Below are positions 15,538 to 25,200 of a stretch of DNA of 64,000 bases, piece after piece. The notes below the pieces were generated by a model. That model was not told the origin of the DNA and made no database searches. It saw only the letters and a program-made list of their open reading frames with translations. Numbering within the stretch: position 1 is the stretch's first letter; the number at the start of each line of letters is the position of its first letter. The stretch is from Kitasatospora sp. CB01950 (GTDB taxonomy: Bacteria; Actinomycetota; Actinomycetes; Streptomycetales; Streptomycetaceae), in NCBI RefSeq assembly GCF_001905465.1, contig NZ_LISX01000013.1, forward strand, positions 33,309-97,308. Direction: 5' to 3'. Position numbers and translations under genes: made by a program.

Positions 15538-16740
15538 TTAGTACTCGAAGAGCACTTCCGGATTGTTCGGCGAGGGGCCGTCCAGCAGCGGACGGTGGAT
15601 TTCCTTCAGCGTCTGGTCGAAGAACGCTGTCACGTACGCGCGGGTGATCATCATCCCGCGTTCCGGGGGGAGCGGCGAGGTCGGGAACCCGGCCTCCTCG
15701 AGAAGCAGGTCCTGGTCGGCGAAGCTGAAGTGGTCGGCGCCGGCGACCGTCAGCCACTTCTTGTAGCCGCCGAGGGCGGGCCAGGCCTGCCCCCACGTGG
15801 TGTCCTGGCCGTCGACCGGGTGGTTCTCGGCCGTGCCCAGCATGAGGAACGGCCGGTTGATCCGGCCGGGCGTCGGGGCCGGCTTGAAGGCGCCGTCCAT
15901 GTTCACGCCGGCCCGTACTCGCGGGTCGGAGATCATCGTGGCGGAGGCCGCCGCTCCGCCGATGGAGTGTCCGGCCATGCCGATCTCGTGCTTGTCGATG
16001 AGGTGTGCCAGGTGCCACGCGGTAGTGCCGTGCGTCAACTGGTCGATCACGAAGGACACGTCCAGCGCGCGGCTGGCGGGGATGGAGTCGATCCGCGCCG
16101 GGTCACCGCAGATCGCGCACGGCGGCGTCCGGCCGTCCGCCAGCGTCTCGCCGCTGTCCGCGTAGGTGTCGCCGACGAGCGCGACGACGTAGCCGTGACT
16201 GGCCAGGTCGGTCGCGAGCGAGGTGAGCGTGATGCGCGGGTTCTCGGACGCGGGTGAGAGGACCACCAGCGGATACTTGCCGCGCTGCGGCCGCGCGCCG
16301 TCGAAGGCGTGGGTGGTGACGCCGGAAAGGGTCTGTGGGGTGATGCCGGAGCTCGCCGGCAGCTTCCGGCGCTGGATGATTCCGGCTGCCTCGGCGAGGG
16401 TCATGTAGGGGGCCGGAGTCCCGGTCCCGGGGACGGCCGGGTAGACCATCGTGACGGCCAGTTGGCGGGGGCCGGATGACGGCACCCACGGGTCGAGACG
16501 GCTCGCGTCGGTGAGGTGGATGACGTCCTCGCCGGCGGCGTAGGGGCCGGTCGGCGCGGGGAGCGTGCCTTGGAAGGACCGCGGGGGCGCGGCGGCAGCT
16601 GTGGCGGCGGTCGCGTGCACGGTGGAGGGCGGGGTCGTGGCGGCGAACCCGGTGCCGGTCGCGGCCATTGATGCGGCGAGGCCCAGGATGGCGACAGCGC
16701 CGATACGGCGCTTGCGGTTCGAGGTGGTGTTCACAGGCAC
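15538..16740 (-). CDS. secreted alpha/beta hydrolase (lipase/PAF-acetylhydrolase-like)
   Basis: This 400-residue protein starts with a signal peptide (NRKRRIGAVAILGLAASMAA, cleavage after an Ala-rich stretch near residue 34). The mature enzyme shows LVVLSPASENPRITLTSLA (oxyanion strand), the nucleophile elbow GMAGHSIGGAAASATM, an acidic residue after RVRAGVNMDGAF, and a late GADHFSFADQ with the catalytic His. It resembles Streptomyces dienelactone-hydrolase or PAF-acetylhydrolase-like lipases. Cys residues in PPCAICGDP may form a disulfide. Its TAA stop is unusual for this genome and touches the inverted-repeat element. Confidence 0.88.
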   Translation of the reverse strand: MPVNTTSNRKRRIGAVAILGLAASMAATGTGFAATTPPSTVHATAATAAAAPPRSFQGTLPAPTGPYAAGEDVIHLTDASRLDPWVPSSGPRQLAVTMVYPAVPGTGTPAPYMTLAEAAGIIQRRKLPASSGITPQTLSGVTTHAFDGARPQRGKYPLVVLSPASENPRITLTSLATDLASHGYVVALVGDTYADSGETLADGRTPPCAICGDPARIDSIPASRALDVSFVIDQLTHGTTAWHLAHLIDKHEIGMAGHSIGGAAASATMISDPRVRAGVNMDGAFKPAPTPGRINRPFLMLGTAENHPVDGQDTTWGQAWPALGGYKKWLTVAGADHFSFADQDLLLEEAGFPTSPLPPERGMMITRAYVTAFFDQTLKEIHRPLLDGPSPNNPEVLFEY

Positions 16741-17021
16741 GATCCTGCCCGGCCCCGCCCTGACGCTCGATCATGCAGGCTTCCGTCTTGAGGGTGGTAC
16801 TGGCTACACCCTGAGATCCCCAGTGGCGCGAGGTTCCCTTCGCCGGCATTGTCGAGCGCCGCCTTCGTCCTGCCCCGCGACGCCCAGCACGCACTCTCGC
16901 CGCACCGGGCGAAAGACCGAGTGCACCCAGTACGAGGCCTTCCACCCGGCACGCCGAGAGCACGCACCGGACGCCGGGGGGCCGCGGCGCGGGTTTGCAG
17001 ACGGGCCCTAGGCTGGGCCAC

Positions 17022-17594
17022 ATGGACGAGAGCACTCCGTTGGACACGCAGGTGACGGCGCCGTTCGGGAACTTCGCCGAGGTGCGGCGGGCGGTCGACG
17101 CCGATCTGGTCGGGCCGGTGGCCGCCGCGCTGAAGCAGTGGGACCCCGAACTGGCGTACGCCGTGCGGTACGTGGACACCGACCCGGAACTCGCCGACAC
17201 CGCCGTGTTCTGCGCCGCGTACGACGTCCCCGCCGAGGCGTCCGCGAACTGCGTGGTGGTCGCCGCCAAGCGCGGCGGCGAGACCACGCTCGCCGCCGGA
17301 GTCGTGCTCGCCACCACCCGGCTCGATGTCAACAAGGCGGTGCGCGGCCACCTCGGGGCGCGCAAGGCCTCGTTCGCGCCGATGGACACCGCCGTCGGCG
17401 AGAGCGGCATGGAGTACGGCGGCATCACCCCCGTCGGCCTGCCCGCGCACTGGCCGCTGCTGATCGACGCCGCCGTCGCCGCCACGCCGTGGGTGCTGAT
17501 CGGCAGCGGGCGGCGGCGCGGCAAGCTGATCCTGCCCGGCGCCGCGCTTGCGGCGCTGCCCGGTGCGGTGGTGTTGGAGGGGCTGGCGGGCTGA
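17022..17594 (+). CDS. YbaK/EbsC family aminoacyl-tRNA deacylase-like protein
   Basis: A 190-residue YbaK/EbsC-type protein. The central SANCVVVAAKRGGETTLAAG and the helix VNKAVRGHLGARKASFAPMD, with the Lys and the glycine-rich MEYGGITPVGLP, match bacterial prolyl-tRNA deacylases that remove misattached amino acids. The ATG at 17022 is the only start with the expected N-terminal length. It stands upstream of msrA on the same strand but 197 bases apart, so they may be separate transcripts. Confidence 0.88.
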   Translation: MDESTPLDTQVTAPFGNFAEVRRAVDADLVGPVAAALKQWDPELAYAVRYVDTDPELADTAVFCAAYDVPAEASANCVVVAAKRGGETTLAAGVVLATTRLDVNKAVRGHLGARKASFAPMDTAVGESGMEYGGITPVGLPAHWPLLIDAAVAATPWVLIGSGRRRGKLILPGAALAALPGAVVLEGLAG

Positions 17595-17790
17595 TGCGGG
17601 CCGTGGGTGGCGGGGCCGGCCGACGCGGGGCGCCGCTGGAGGGACAGGCCGGCCGACGTGGGGCGGTGCGGTGGGAACACCGGGCGGGCGGCGGAGGTTG
17701 GACGGGATGGTTCCCCGCCGGCGACGCCGGGCGGACGGGCCACGCACCGCACCAGGGGTGCGGACGTCCCACGCGAGGAGTGAGAACGAG

Positions 17791-18297
17791 ATGACCACGG
17801 ACCGGGCTGTCCTGGCCGGCGGGTGCTTCTGGGGGATGCAGGAGCTGATCCGCAAACTCCCCGGCGTCCAGTCGACCCGCACCGGCTACACCGGCGGCGA
17901 GAACGCGCACGCCACCTACCGCAACCACCCCGGCCACGCCGAGGCGCTGGAGATCGTCTACGACCCGGAGCGGATCAGCTACCGCACGCTGCTGGGGTAC
18001 TTCTTCCAGATCCACGACCCGAGCACCGTGGACCGCCAGGGCAACGACATCGGCAGCAGCTACCGCTCCGCGATCTTCTACGCCGACGAGCAGCAGCGCG
18101 CCACCGCGCTCGACACCATCGCCGACGTGGACGCGAGCGGCCTGTGGCCCGGCAAGGTGGTCACCGAGGTGACGCCCGTGGGCGACTTCTGGGAGGCCGA
18201 GCCCGAACACCAGGACTATCTGCAGCACTACCCCAACGGCTACACCTGCCACTACCCGAGGCCCGGGTGGAAGCTGCCGGTGCGGGACGGGGCCTGA
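17791..18297 (+). CDS. msrA: peptide-methionine (S)-S-oxide reductase
   Basis: MsrA reduces methionine-S-sulfoxide in proteins. The catalytic GCFWG motif is at residues 11-15 with Cys12 as nucleophile, followed by STRTGYTGGENAHATY, HAEALEIVYDP, and FFQIHDPSTVDRQGNDIGSS, all diagnostic. A Cys in GYTCHY near the end is a candidate resolving residue. At 168 residues it is the short form without the N-terminal extension found in many Streptomyces MsrA proteins. The ATG at 17791 is preceded by GCGAGGAGTGAG. It converges on the TetR gene. Confidence 0.96.
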   Translation: MTTDRAVLAGGCFWGMQELIRKLPGVQSTRTGYTGGENAHATYRNHPGHAEALEIVYDPERISYRTLLGYFFQIHDPSTVDRQGNDIGSSYRSAIFYADEQQRATALDTIADVDASGLWPGKVVTEVTPVGDFWEAEPEHQDYLQHYPNGYTCHYPRPGWKLPVRDGA

Positions 18298-18340
18298 CGG
18301 CAGGTCGGGGGCCTCGGGCCGGGGCCCTTCGGGGTTGGGG

Positions 18341-18910
18341 TCAGTGCTCGGCGCGGGCGCGGAGCAGGGCGTCGAGGGAGTCGACGATCCAGTCCCAGGA
18401 CGCCTGCGGGTCCACCGGCGTGTGGGCGAAGCCGCCGGCGGCCTCCAGTTCGATGTAGCCGTGGAACGCCCCGCCGAGCAGGCGCACCGCGTGCGTCTGC
18501 TCGGGCTCCGGCAGGTGGTAGCCGCGCAGGATCGCCCTGGTCAGCTGGGCGTGCCGGGGCGCCGCACTGGCGGCCGCGGTCTCCGGGTCGAGCCGCAGCC
18601 GGGTGGCCTGGTAGCGGCCCGGGTGCTCGCGGGCGTAGCCGCGGTACGCCTCCGCGAACGCCGCCAGCGCGTCGCGCCCCGCCCGTCCCGCGATCGCTTC
18701 GGACGCCCGGTCGGCGAGTTCGGTCAGTGCCAGCAGGGCGATTCGCACCTTCAGGTCCTGTGAGCTCTTCACGTGCGAGTACAGGCTCGCGACCTTGACG
18801 TCGAAACGCCGCGCCACCTCCGTCACCGTGACCTGCTCGAATCCCACCTCGTCGGCCAGCTCCGCACCCGCCTTGGTGAGCACTTCCGCCGACAGACCTG
18901 CACGTGCCAC
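18341..18910 (-). CDS. TetR/AcrR family regulator
   Basis: A 189-residue TetR regulator of the TetR_C_33-like type: helix-turn-helix FEQVTVTEVARRFDVKVASL followed by YSHVKSSQDL, then a ligand domain with GYHLPEPEQTHAVRLLGGAF. I place the start at the GTG at 18910, which has AGGAGG eight bases upstream. The ATG at 18961 lies inside the palindromic operator and would add a 17-residue tail. The operator at 18961-18983 lies between this gene and the divergent methyltransferase, so it likely controls both. Confidence 0.9.
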   Translation of the reverse strand: MARAGLSAEVLTKAGAELADEVGFEQVTVTEVARRFDVKVASLYSHVKSSQDLKVRIALLALTELADRASEAIAGRAGRDALAAFAEAYRGYAREHPGRYQATRLRLDPETAAASAAPRHAQLTRAILRGYHLPEPEQTHAVRLLGGAFHGYIELEAAGGFAHTPVDPQASWDWIVDSLDALLRARAEH

Positions 18911-18960
18911 CGGACCCGCCTCCTGCTCCTTGATCGTGTCGTACGCCCGGTGATTATCCA

Positions 18961-18983
18961 TTTGCCTAAATGGTTTAGGCAAA
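18961..18983. promoter_or_regulatory. TetR operator, perfect 10-base arms
   Basis: TTTGCCTAAA at 18961-18970 and its exact complement TTTAGGCAAA at 18974-18983 flank a 3-base TGG centre. It is strikingly AT-rich for this DNA and lies between the divergent TetR (18910) and methyltransferase (19016) starts. Confidence 0.85.
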
Positions 18984-19015
18984 CGGGTGCGGCGTTTCGT
19001 GGGAGGGGTGGGTTC

Positions 19016-19756
19016 GTGGACGTGGTTGACGCGTTGCGCGGGGTGGACGCGTTCGCTGCGCTGGAGCGGCGGATCTGGGCGGCGAGTGCCGGTGGGTACG
19101 CGGCGAGCGTCGCCCGGCTGTGCGCCCACACCGTGCCCGCGCCTGCGGAGCGCGTCGTCGCCGTGGACGCCGAGCCGGCCGTGGCGGCCGAGGCCGGGCG
19201 GATGGTGCCCGAGGCCATCGTCGCGGCGCTGCCCGAACTGTCGTTCGCCGAGCGCGCGTTCGACGTGGTGATGGGGAACTTCGTGCTCCACCACGTCGGA
19301 CGGCCGGCGGTGGCGCCGGCGGAACTGCGGCGCGTGCTGCGCCCGGGTGGACGGCCCGGGCTCACCGCCTGGGCCGCCCCCGCGCCGCCCGGGCAGTCGC
19401 TGCTGGCCCGAGCCTTCGAGGCTGCCGGGGCAGTCCGGCCCGCCGACCTGCCCTCGCCGCCCGCCGCGCCGGCAGCCGTCACCGAGGTGGAGGGGTTCCG
19501 GGCGCTGCTCGCCGACAGTGGGTTCGGCGCGGTGGACGGGCGGGTGGTGCGGTGGGACCACCGGACGAGCGTCGAGGCGTGGTGGGGCGGCCCCGCTGGC
19601 GGGGTGGCGTTTCTCGGGGAACTGCTGCGCCGCCGGTCGCCGGAGGTCCGGGTGGGGGTGCGGCGGGAGTTCGAGCGGCCGACCGGCGAATTCATGCGCG
19701 TGGAGGGTGAGTTGGCGTTGCCGCACGCTGCGGTGCTGGTGTCGGCGCGGCGGTGA
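19016..19756 (+). CDS. SAM-methyltransferase-like protein lacking motif I
   Basis: The 246-residue product has the later motifs of a class I methyltransferase: RVVAVDAEPAVAAEA (end of strand 2), ERAFDVVMGNFVLHHVGRPA and LRRVLRPGGRPGLTAWA. The glycine-rich motif I that should precede VVAVDAE is missing: the sequence jumps from LCAHTVPAPA directly to ERVV, so about 25 residues appear deleted. SAM binding is therefore doubtful. The GTG at 19016 follows GGGAGGGG. It is the divergent partner of the TetR gene and may still be expressed. Confidence 0.75.
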   Translation: MDVVDALRGVDAFAALERRIWAASAGGYAASVARLCAHTVPAPAERVVAVDAEPAVAAEAGRMVPEAIVAALPELSFAERAFDVVMGNFVLHHVGRPAVAPAELRRVLRPGGRPGLTAWAAPAPPGQSLLARAFEAAGAVRPADLPSPPAAPAAVTEVEGFRALLADSGFGAVDGRVVRWDHRTSVEAWWGGPAGGVAFLGELLRRRSPEVRVGVRREFERPTGEFMRVEGELALPHAAVLVSARR

Positions 19757-19758
19757 GG

Positions 19759-20127
19759 TCAGGCGCGGCGGTCGGCTGCTTCGCGGGCGTCGAGGAGTGC
19801 GGGCAGGTGGGTCTCGGCCCAGGCGCGGGCGGTGGCGATGACGTCGAGGAGGCTGCGACCGAGCGGGGTCAGTTCGTACTCGACGTGGCGGGCCGGGACG
19901 GCGTGGACGGTGCGGAGGACGAAACCGTCGCGTTCGAGCGCGCGGAGGGAGGCGGTCAGCACCTTCGGAGTGACGGTGCGCAGCGGGACCCGGAGTTCGG
20001 AGAAGCGGCGCGGGCCGCCTTCCAGGCACTGGACGATCATGCCGCCCCACTTGTCGCCGATCCGGATCGGCATCAGCTCGGACGGGCACACCGGGTCGAA
20101 CATCTCCGGATCCAGGGGTTCGCGCAC
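19759..20127 (-). CDS. HxlR family transcriptional regulator
   Basis: At 122 residues this is a full HxlR winged-helix regulator: MFDPVCPSELMPIRIGDKWG, RRFSELRVPLRTVTPKVLT, then LRALERDGFVLRTVHAVPAR and VEYELTPLGRSLLDVI. The Cys in DPVCPS is the conserved redox-responsive residue of the family (as in QorR and YodB). The GTG at 20127 gives the full N-terminus; the ATG at 20103 would lose eight residues. It diverges from the NmrA-like gene, the usual partner of such regulators. The spacer holds GGTATC and GGTAACC elements that may be its site. Confidence 0.9.
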   Translation of the reverse strand: MREPLDPEMFDPVCPSELMPIRIGDKWGGMIVQCLEGGPRRFSELRVPLRTVTPKVLTASLRALERDGFVLRTVHAVPARHVEYELTPLGRSLLDVIATARAWAETHLPALLDAREAADRRA

Positions 20128-20232
20128 GGTGCCACGGTAGTGCGGTATCCGGGAGGTAACCACGGGGGTGACTAGCTTTCGGACAGGTCGGCGGAGAGGC
20201 CGACGGACGGTTCGAGAGATCGGCGGCACTTC

Positions 20233-21336
20233 GTGAGCGAGATCGTGGTGTTCGGTGCGGGTGGGCGAGTGGGACGGGCGGCGGTCGCGGAGGCCGTCCG
20301 GCGGGGGCGCCGCGTCACGGCGGTGGTGCGGAACCCGGATGCGCACCGGGACGTGGCGGGCCCGGGCGTCCGCCTGGTGGACGGTGACGTCACGGACGCG
20401 GGTGTCGTCGCCGACCGGGCGGCCGGGCATGACGCGGCGATCGCAGCCGCGTACGACGGTGGCGCCCGGCCGGAGGAGTTCTTCGTGGCGGCCGCGCATG
20501 CCCTGCTCGACGGGCTGGGACGGGCCGGCGTCGGGCGGCTGATCACCGTCGGCCTGGCCGCGACGCTGGAACTCGCCCCCGGCGCACCGCTGATGGACGC
20601 GCCCGGCTTTCCGCAGGAGTTCCGCCCCTTCGCCGCCGCCCACGCCACCGCGATCGCCGCCCTCCGGGCCACCGCCACCCCCGTGGACTGGCTGATCGTC
20701 AGCCCCGCCGGCGACTTCGACCACACCGCCGCACCGACCGGCCACTACACCCTCGCGGCCGGCGACTTCGCGGCCCGGGTCACCCATGGCGACTTCGCCC
20801 GCGCGCTGCTGGACGAGATCGACGTGCCGTGCCACCACCGGACGCAGGTCGGCGTTGTTGGGAGGTCAGGGGACTTGGGCGGAGAGTTGGGTGCCCAGAG
20901 GGTGGAAGCCGAGGTGGGTGGCGACGCGTTGGGAGGCGGGGATGCGGGCGCGCCATTGGGGGAGGAGGCCGGCGGATCGGGCGTGGTGGGCGGCGGCGGT
21001 GGCGGTGTGGCGGGCGAGGCCCTGGTTGCGGTGGGCGGGGTCGGTGAGGACGGCGAAGTGGGCCGTGTCGAAGGGCCAGGCGCGGTAGCCGCAGGCGGCG
21101 ATGACGCGGTCGTCGGCGGTGAGGACGGCGAAGGCGGGGGAGGTGAGGCCGTCGAGGCCGGCTTCGTCGGCGTCCGCTCTGCCGGTGCGGCGTTCGAGGT
21201 CGCGGAGACGGGCATCGGTGGGCGGGAGTTGATGGACGGTCAGGTCGGTGGGTGGCTGGGGGAGGACTCCGTCCGGGGGGAGGTAGGCGAGGGCGGCCGG
21301 GCCCAACGTCTCGGTGAGCGGCAGGAGTTGGCGTAG
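20233..21336 (+). CDS. NmrA-like NAD(P)-dependent oxidoreductase with antisense read-through tail
   Basis: Residues 1-205 are a normal atypical short-chain reductase: VVFGAGGRVGRAAVAEAVRR is the NAD(P)-binding site, then VRLVDGDVTDAGVV, and the end of the domain at LLDEIDVPCHHRTQVGV. The family normally stops there. Here no stop appears, and the frame continues for about 160 glycine-rich residues that are the antisense of the GNAT gene on the other strand (overlap 20866-21336). The natural stop has probably been lost by a small deletion. It diverges from HxlR and is its likely target; HxlR-controlled quinone reductases respond to electrophiles. Confidence 0.75.
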   Translation: MSEIVVFGAGGRVGRAAVAEAVRRGRRVTAVVRNPDAHRDVAGPGVRLVDGDVTDAGVVADRAAGHDAAIAAAYDGGARPEEFFVAAAHALLDGLGRAGVGRLITVGLAATLELAPGAPLMDAPGFPQEFRPFAAAHATAIAALRATATPVDWLIVSPAGDFDHTAAPTGHYTLAAGDFAARVTHGDFARALLDEIDVPCHHRTQVGVVGRSGDLGGELGAQRVEAEVGGDALGGGDAGAPLGEEAGGSGVVGGGGGGVAGEALVAVGGVGEDGEVGRVEGPGAVAAGGDDAVVGGEDGEGGGGEAVEAGFVGVRSAGAAFEVAETGIGGRELMDGQVGGWLGEDSVRGEVGEGGRAQRLGERQELA

Positions 21337-21591
21337 CTGATCGGGGTCGCCGGCCAGTTCTGCCGGACGCTCGCGCAGGGCGGCCCGGACCAGTGCGGCT
21401 CGTCGCTCATCGGGCGCGGTCGCCAGGACCGCACCGCCCAGTGCGATCAGCCCGACCCAGCCGGGCGGGCAGAGGCCGGAGTCCGGGGAGACCACGACGG
21501 TGGCCCCGCCGGGTGCGGGGAAGTGCACCGGGACGCCGGCCAGTCCTTCCCAGCGGCGCCAAACGGATTGCAGCAGTGGTGAGTTCGTCAT
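20866..21591 (-). CDS. GNAT family N-acetyltransferase
   Basis: This 241-residue protein has a GNAT domain in its second half: FAVLTADDRVIAACGYRAW, then FAVLTDPAHRNQGLARHTAT, where the acetyl-CoA pyrophosphate loop HRNQGLA replaces the usual R/QxxGxG/A, and ASQRVATHLGFHPLGTQL as the C-terminal signature. The first ~120 residues form a separate domain with no recognised fold. ATG at 21591. Its last 470 bases overlap the tail of the NmrA-like frame on the opposite strand; this frame is the real one there, as it carries the recognisable family sequence. Confidence 0.85.
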   Translation of the reverse strand: MTNSPLLQSVWRRWEGLAGVPVHFPAPGGATVVVSPDSGLCPPGWVGLIALGGAVLATAPDERRAALVRAALRERPAELAGDPDQLRQLLPLTETLGPAALAYLPPDGVLPQPPTDLTVHQLPPTDARLRDLERRTGRADADEAGLDGLTSPAFAVLTADDRVIAACGYRAWPFDTAHFAVLTDPAHRNQGLARHTATAAAHHARSAGLLPQWRARIPASQRVATHLGFHPLGTQLSAQVP

Positions 21592-21731
21592 CGTCGCATC
21601 CTGTCCGGTGGGCCTCGCGTCCGGCACTCCGATTTTCTGCGGTCGGGTCGGTCGTTGCCCGGGGCGCCCGGCCGTGGCCCAGGCGCTGCTCGGGTTCCAC
21701 TCCGAGGCCCGGTGGATCCGCTTCGCCCGCG

Positions 21732-21775
21732 CCCGTGACACTGCCCGCCGCTCCGACCTCGCGGGCCGGGCCGGC
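21732..21775. repeat. left copy of 44-base direct repeat flanking the trypsin-STAND module
   Basis: These 44 bases match 27034-27077 with 40 identities and no gaps; the shared core includes CCGACCTCGCGGGCCGG. The copy lies 177 bases before the trypco2 start. Confidence 0.75.
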
Positions 21776-21951
21776 CACGGCTGCAGCCGCTCGCACGCGT
21801 GCTGGTTGCGGGGGCCGGAACGGCATCTCGTCCGTACCCCGGCCGGGGTGTCCGTCACCCGCTCACTCATTGCTCGCGACCACTGCCCGACTTCGGAACC
21901 GCTCGTCTAGTATGTCCGGCGACGCCAGGGACCAGGGGAGGGGACGGCGAC

Positions 21952-22281
21952 ATGGACATCGAACTCGCTGACGCGGTGGCGGCCGTGCGGGACGAACTGC
22001 TGAAGGCCCGCAGCAGGGGGGCCAGTTCCGACCTGGTTTTCGAAGTCGGCCCGGTGGAGATGGAGTTCGAGGTCGAACTGCGCGCCGACGCCAAGGTCGG
22101 CGGCAAGTTCCGGGTCTGGGCGGTCTCCGCCGACGCCGAGGCCGGCGTCTCGCGCGGCACCACCCACCGGGTCAGCTTCACCCTGACGCCCAGACTGCGC
22201 GACGGCGGAGGCCTGTTGATCCACGGCGACCCCGACGCCCCGGCGGGACCGGGCGACCTCGACGGCTACGTCGCGAACTGA
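21952..22281 (+). CDS. trypco2 (trypsin-co-occurring domain 2) protein
   Basis: The 109-residue protein is a single trypco2 domain: IELADAVAAVRDELLKARSR, then LVFEVGPVEMEFEVELR, a GGKFRVW strand and THRVSFTLTPRL at the end. This small alpha+beta domain was defined because it sits next to trypsin-like proteases in bacterial conflict operons; its role is unknown, perhaps as adaptor or inhibitor of the protease. Start ATG at 21952 with an AGGGGAGGGG site. A TAGTAT -10-like hexamer lies at 21908-21913. Four bases separate it from the protease gene, so translation is probably coupled. Confidence 0.9.
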   Translation: MDIELADAVAAVRDELLKARSRGASSDLVFEVGPVEMEFEVELRADAKVGGKFRVWAVSADAEAGVSRGTTHRVSFTLTPRLRDGGGLLIHGDPDAPAGPGDLDGYVAN

Positions 22282-22285
22282 ACCC

Positions 22286-25200
22286 ATGCCCGAGCCGCGG
22301 GTGGTGCTGGTCGACGGACCGCACGGCAAGGGGTCCGGTTACCTGATCGGCCCCCGGCTGGTGCTGACCTCGGCCCATGTGATCGAAGGCGCCGCAGCGG
22401 TGCCGGTCTACCGTCCGGGCGACCGGCAGCCCGTCACGGCCGTCGTCGTCTGGCACGGCACCAGCGGCGGACGCGACGACGCCGCACTGCTGCAGGTGGC
22501 GGACCGGCGCCGGCAGTCGGCGGGCACGGCGGGCGTGCGCTGGGGCGAGTTCGTCACCGCCCTGACGGACCGGCCGTGCGAGGCCCAGGGCTCGCCGGAA
22601 CTCGCCCAGTACTGCGCCACGGCGGACGGGCCCGCCCGCAAGCCCTACACCGACGTGTGGCAGGAGAGCGGCACCGTCAACCCCGGCAGTGCGGCACTGT
22701 CCAACCGCTACGTGGTCGACCTGCGCACCTCCCGGCCGGGATGGACGGAGGAGGTCGTGCCCTGGGGCGGATTCTCCGGCGCCGCGCTGCTCTGCAAAGG
22801 GTTCGTCATCGGGGTGGTGGCCGCGGAGGTCGCCCACTCGGAACACGGCCAACTCGAAGTCGTGCCCGCCTACCTGCTGCTCCGCAACAGCTCCTTCCGG
22901 GCGGCGCTGGTGGAGTACGGCGCGGACTCGACCCGGCTGGAGGCCGTCGAGTTCGCCGCGCTGGCCGGCCTGGAGTCACTCGGTCTGGCGGGCACCGACA
23001 GCTCGCCCAGTGCACTGCTGCGGCCCGAACGGGAGACGGTCGGATTCCACGGCCGGCAGGACCTGTTGGCCGACCTGGTCGACTGGTGCCAGGAGGACGA
23101 GGTCGAAGCCCTGCTGCTGCACGGTCCCGGCGGCCAGGGCAAGACGCGGCTGGTGCGGGAGCTGGCCCGGCAGTTGGTCACCCCGTCCGACGGCGCCGAC
23201 CACGGTCCGTGGGCCTCGGTCTGGCTGCGGTCCGACGAGCAGCTGACCGCCGCCGATCTCGCCCTGCTGCAGCAGACCCCCCGTCGGATGCTGGTGGTGC
23301 TCGACTACGCGGAGAACCGGCTCCAGCAGGTCGGCCAGTTGCTGGCAGTCACCCGGCCGCGCGAACTGCCGTTCAAGGTGGTGCTGATCGCGCGCACCGA
23401 CGGCGACTGGTGGGACCACGCGCGCGAACTCAGCTCCGCCACCGCCGCCGTGCTCGGGCGGGCCGCCGAGATCCCGCTGCCGCCGCTGGCCGAGGACCCC
23501 GACGGGCGCCCGGCGCTGTACCGCGCGGCGGCGCTCGCCTTCGCGGCCCGGCTCCCGGCGGTACAGGGCCGCACGCCGTGGACCGAACTGGCTGCGGCCC
23601 TGCCGGACCGCGACCTCGCCGACCCCGGCTTCGCCAACCTGCTGACCCTGCACATGACCGTGCTGGCCGACCTGTTGGACGCCGGCGGACCGACCGACAC
23701 CCCGAAGCCCGCCGGTCGGTCCGGCCTGCGGCGCCGCAGCGAGCGCCCCGACGACGTCGAGCAGCGCCTGCTGGGCCACGAAGGCCGTTACTGGAAGGGG
23801 CTGTTGGCGGCCCGCGGGGTCCCGACCGAGCAGGCGCCCGACGCCGAGCTGTTCCGCGACGCCCTGGCGGCGGCGGTGCTGCTCGGCGCCGACACCCCCG
23901 ACCAGGTGGACGAAACACTGCGGCGGGTGCGCGGGCTGGCCGACGAAGGGGACCGCTGGAAGTTCGCCGACTGGCTCGCCGCGGCCTACCCGCCCGACCG
24001 CGCCGGTCCCGCGCACTGGGGCGGCCTGCAGCCCGACCGGCTCGCCGAACGCTTCGTGGGCGAGCGCGTGCTCACCCGCCGCCACCTGCTGCCCGCACTG
24101 GCCGCCGGAGCCGACGGCCCGGCAGCCGAGCGGATGCTCACCGTGCTCAGTCGCGCCGCTGGCCACCGGCCGCTGCAGGCCGAGCTGAGCCCGGTACTGA
24201 CCCGGCTCTGCACCGGCCGGCCCGACGAACTGGCCCTGCCCGCACTCGCCGTGGTGCCCCAGGTCGAACGGCCCGGGCCGCTGCTCGCGGGGTTGGAGTC
24301 GCTGCTCGACGCACCGGGGACCGGGATCGAGCAACTGGACCGGTGGCGGAGCGCCCTGCCGGACCACTCCTACCACCTCGGACCCTGGGCCGTGCGGCTG
24401 ATGGAGCGGCTGGTCACGCACCGCCGGGACGCACGGGTGGGCAACGGGCCGGACCTGCTGGCACTGGTCACCGGCCTACGGGAGCTCTGCAAGCGGTACA
24501 CCGACACCGGGGAGTGGAGCCGCGCCCTGGTGGTGGTCGAGGAGGCCATTGACCTGCTCCAACCCGCCCTGGCCGAACACGAGTTGGCAACCGAGCACAG
24601 GACGGCCTGCCGGAACGGGCTGAGCGGGTGCCTCAACAACCAGGCACTCATCCTGCTCCGCCTGGGCCGGCTGGCCGAAGCGCTCGCCCCGGCCGCGCAA
24701 GCCGTCGCGATCAACCGCGACCTGGCCGAGCGCGGCGCGCTGGAGAAGCCGGAGCACCTCCCGATCACCCTCGGCACGCTCGCCATGGTGCACGGCGACC
24801 TCGGCGACCCGCAGCTCGCGCTGCCGCTCAAGGAGGAGGCGGTGGAACGCCTGGAACGGCTTGTCGCCGCCCCGGGCGGCGAGGCGCTCCAAACCAACCT
24901 GGTCCGCGCCCTGCACAACCTGGCGCTGCAGTACCACGTGCTGGGGCGCAACACCGAAGGCCTGGAGCGGAGTCGGCAGGCGATCGCGCTGCTGCGCCCG
25001 CTGGCCCGCCAACGGCCGGATGCCCACCGACCGCTGCTGGTCGTCGTGCTGGGCACGCTCTCCAACTGCCTCGGCGCCGCCGGCCGTGACGAGGAGTCCG
25101 TACAGGCGATCGAGGAGTCCGTGGCCATTCGCCGCCGACTCGCCGAGGGCCGACCGGCCGCCTACCGGGACGGGCTGGCCCGGGCGCTCAACTCGTTGTC

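Noticed and set aside
13348..16257. Very long plus-strand open frame (969 codons)
   Set aside because: It is antisense to the DUF3533 and hydrolase genes, is extremely Arg/Pro/His-rich and has no ribosome-binding site. GC-rich antisense frames stay open by chance.
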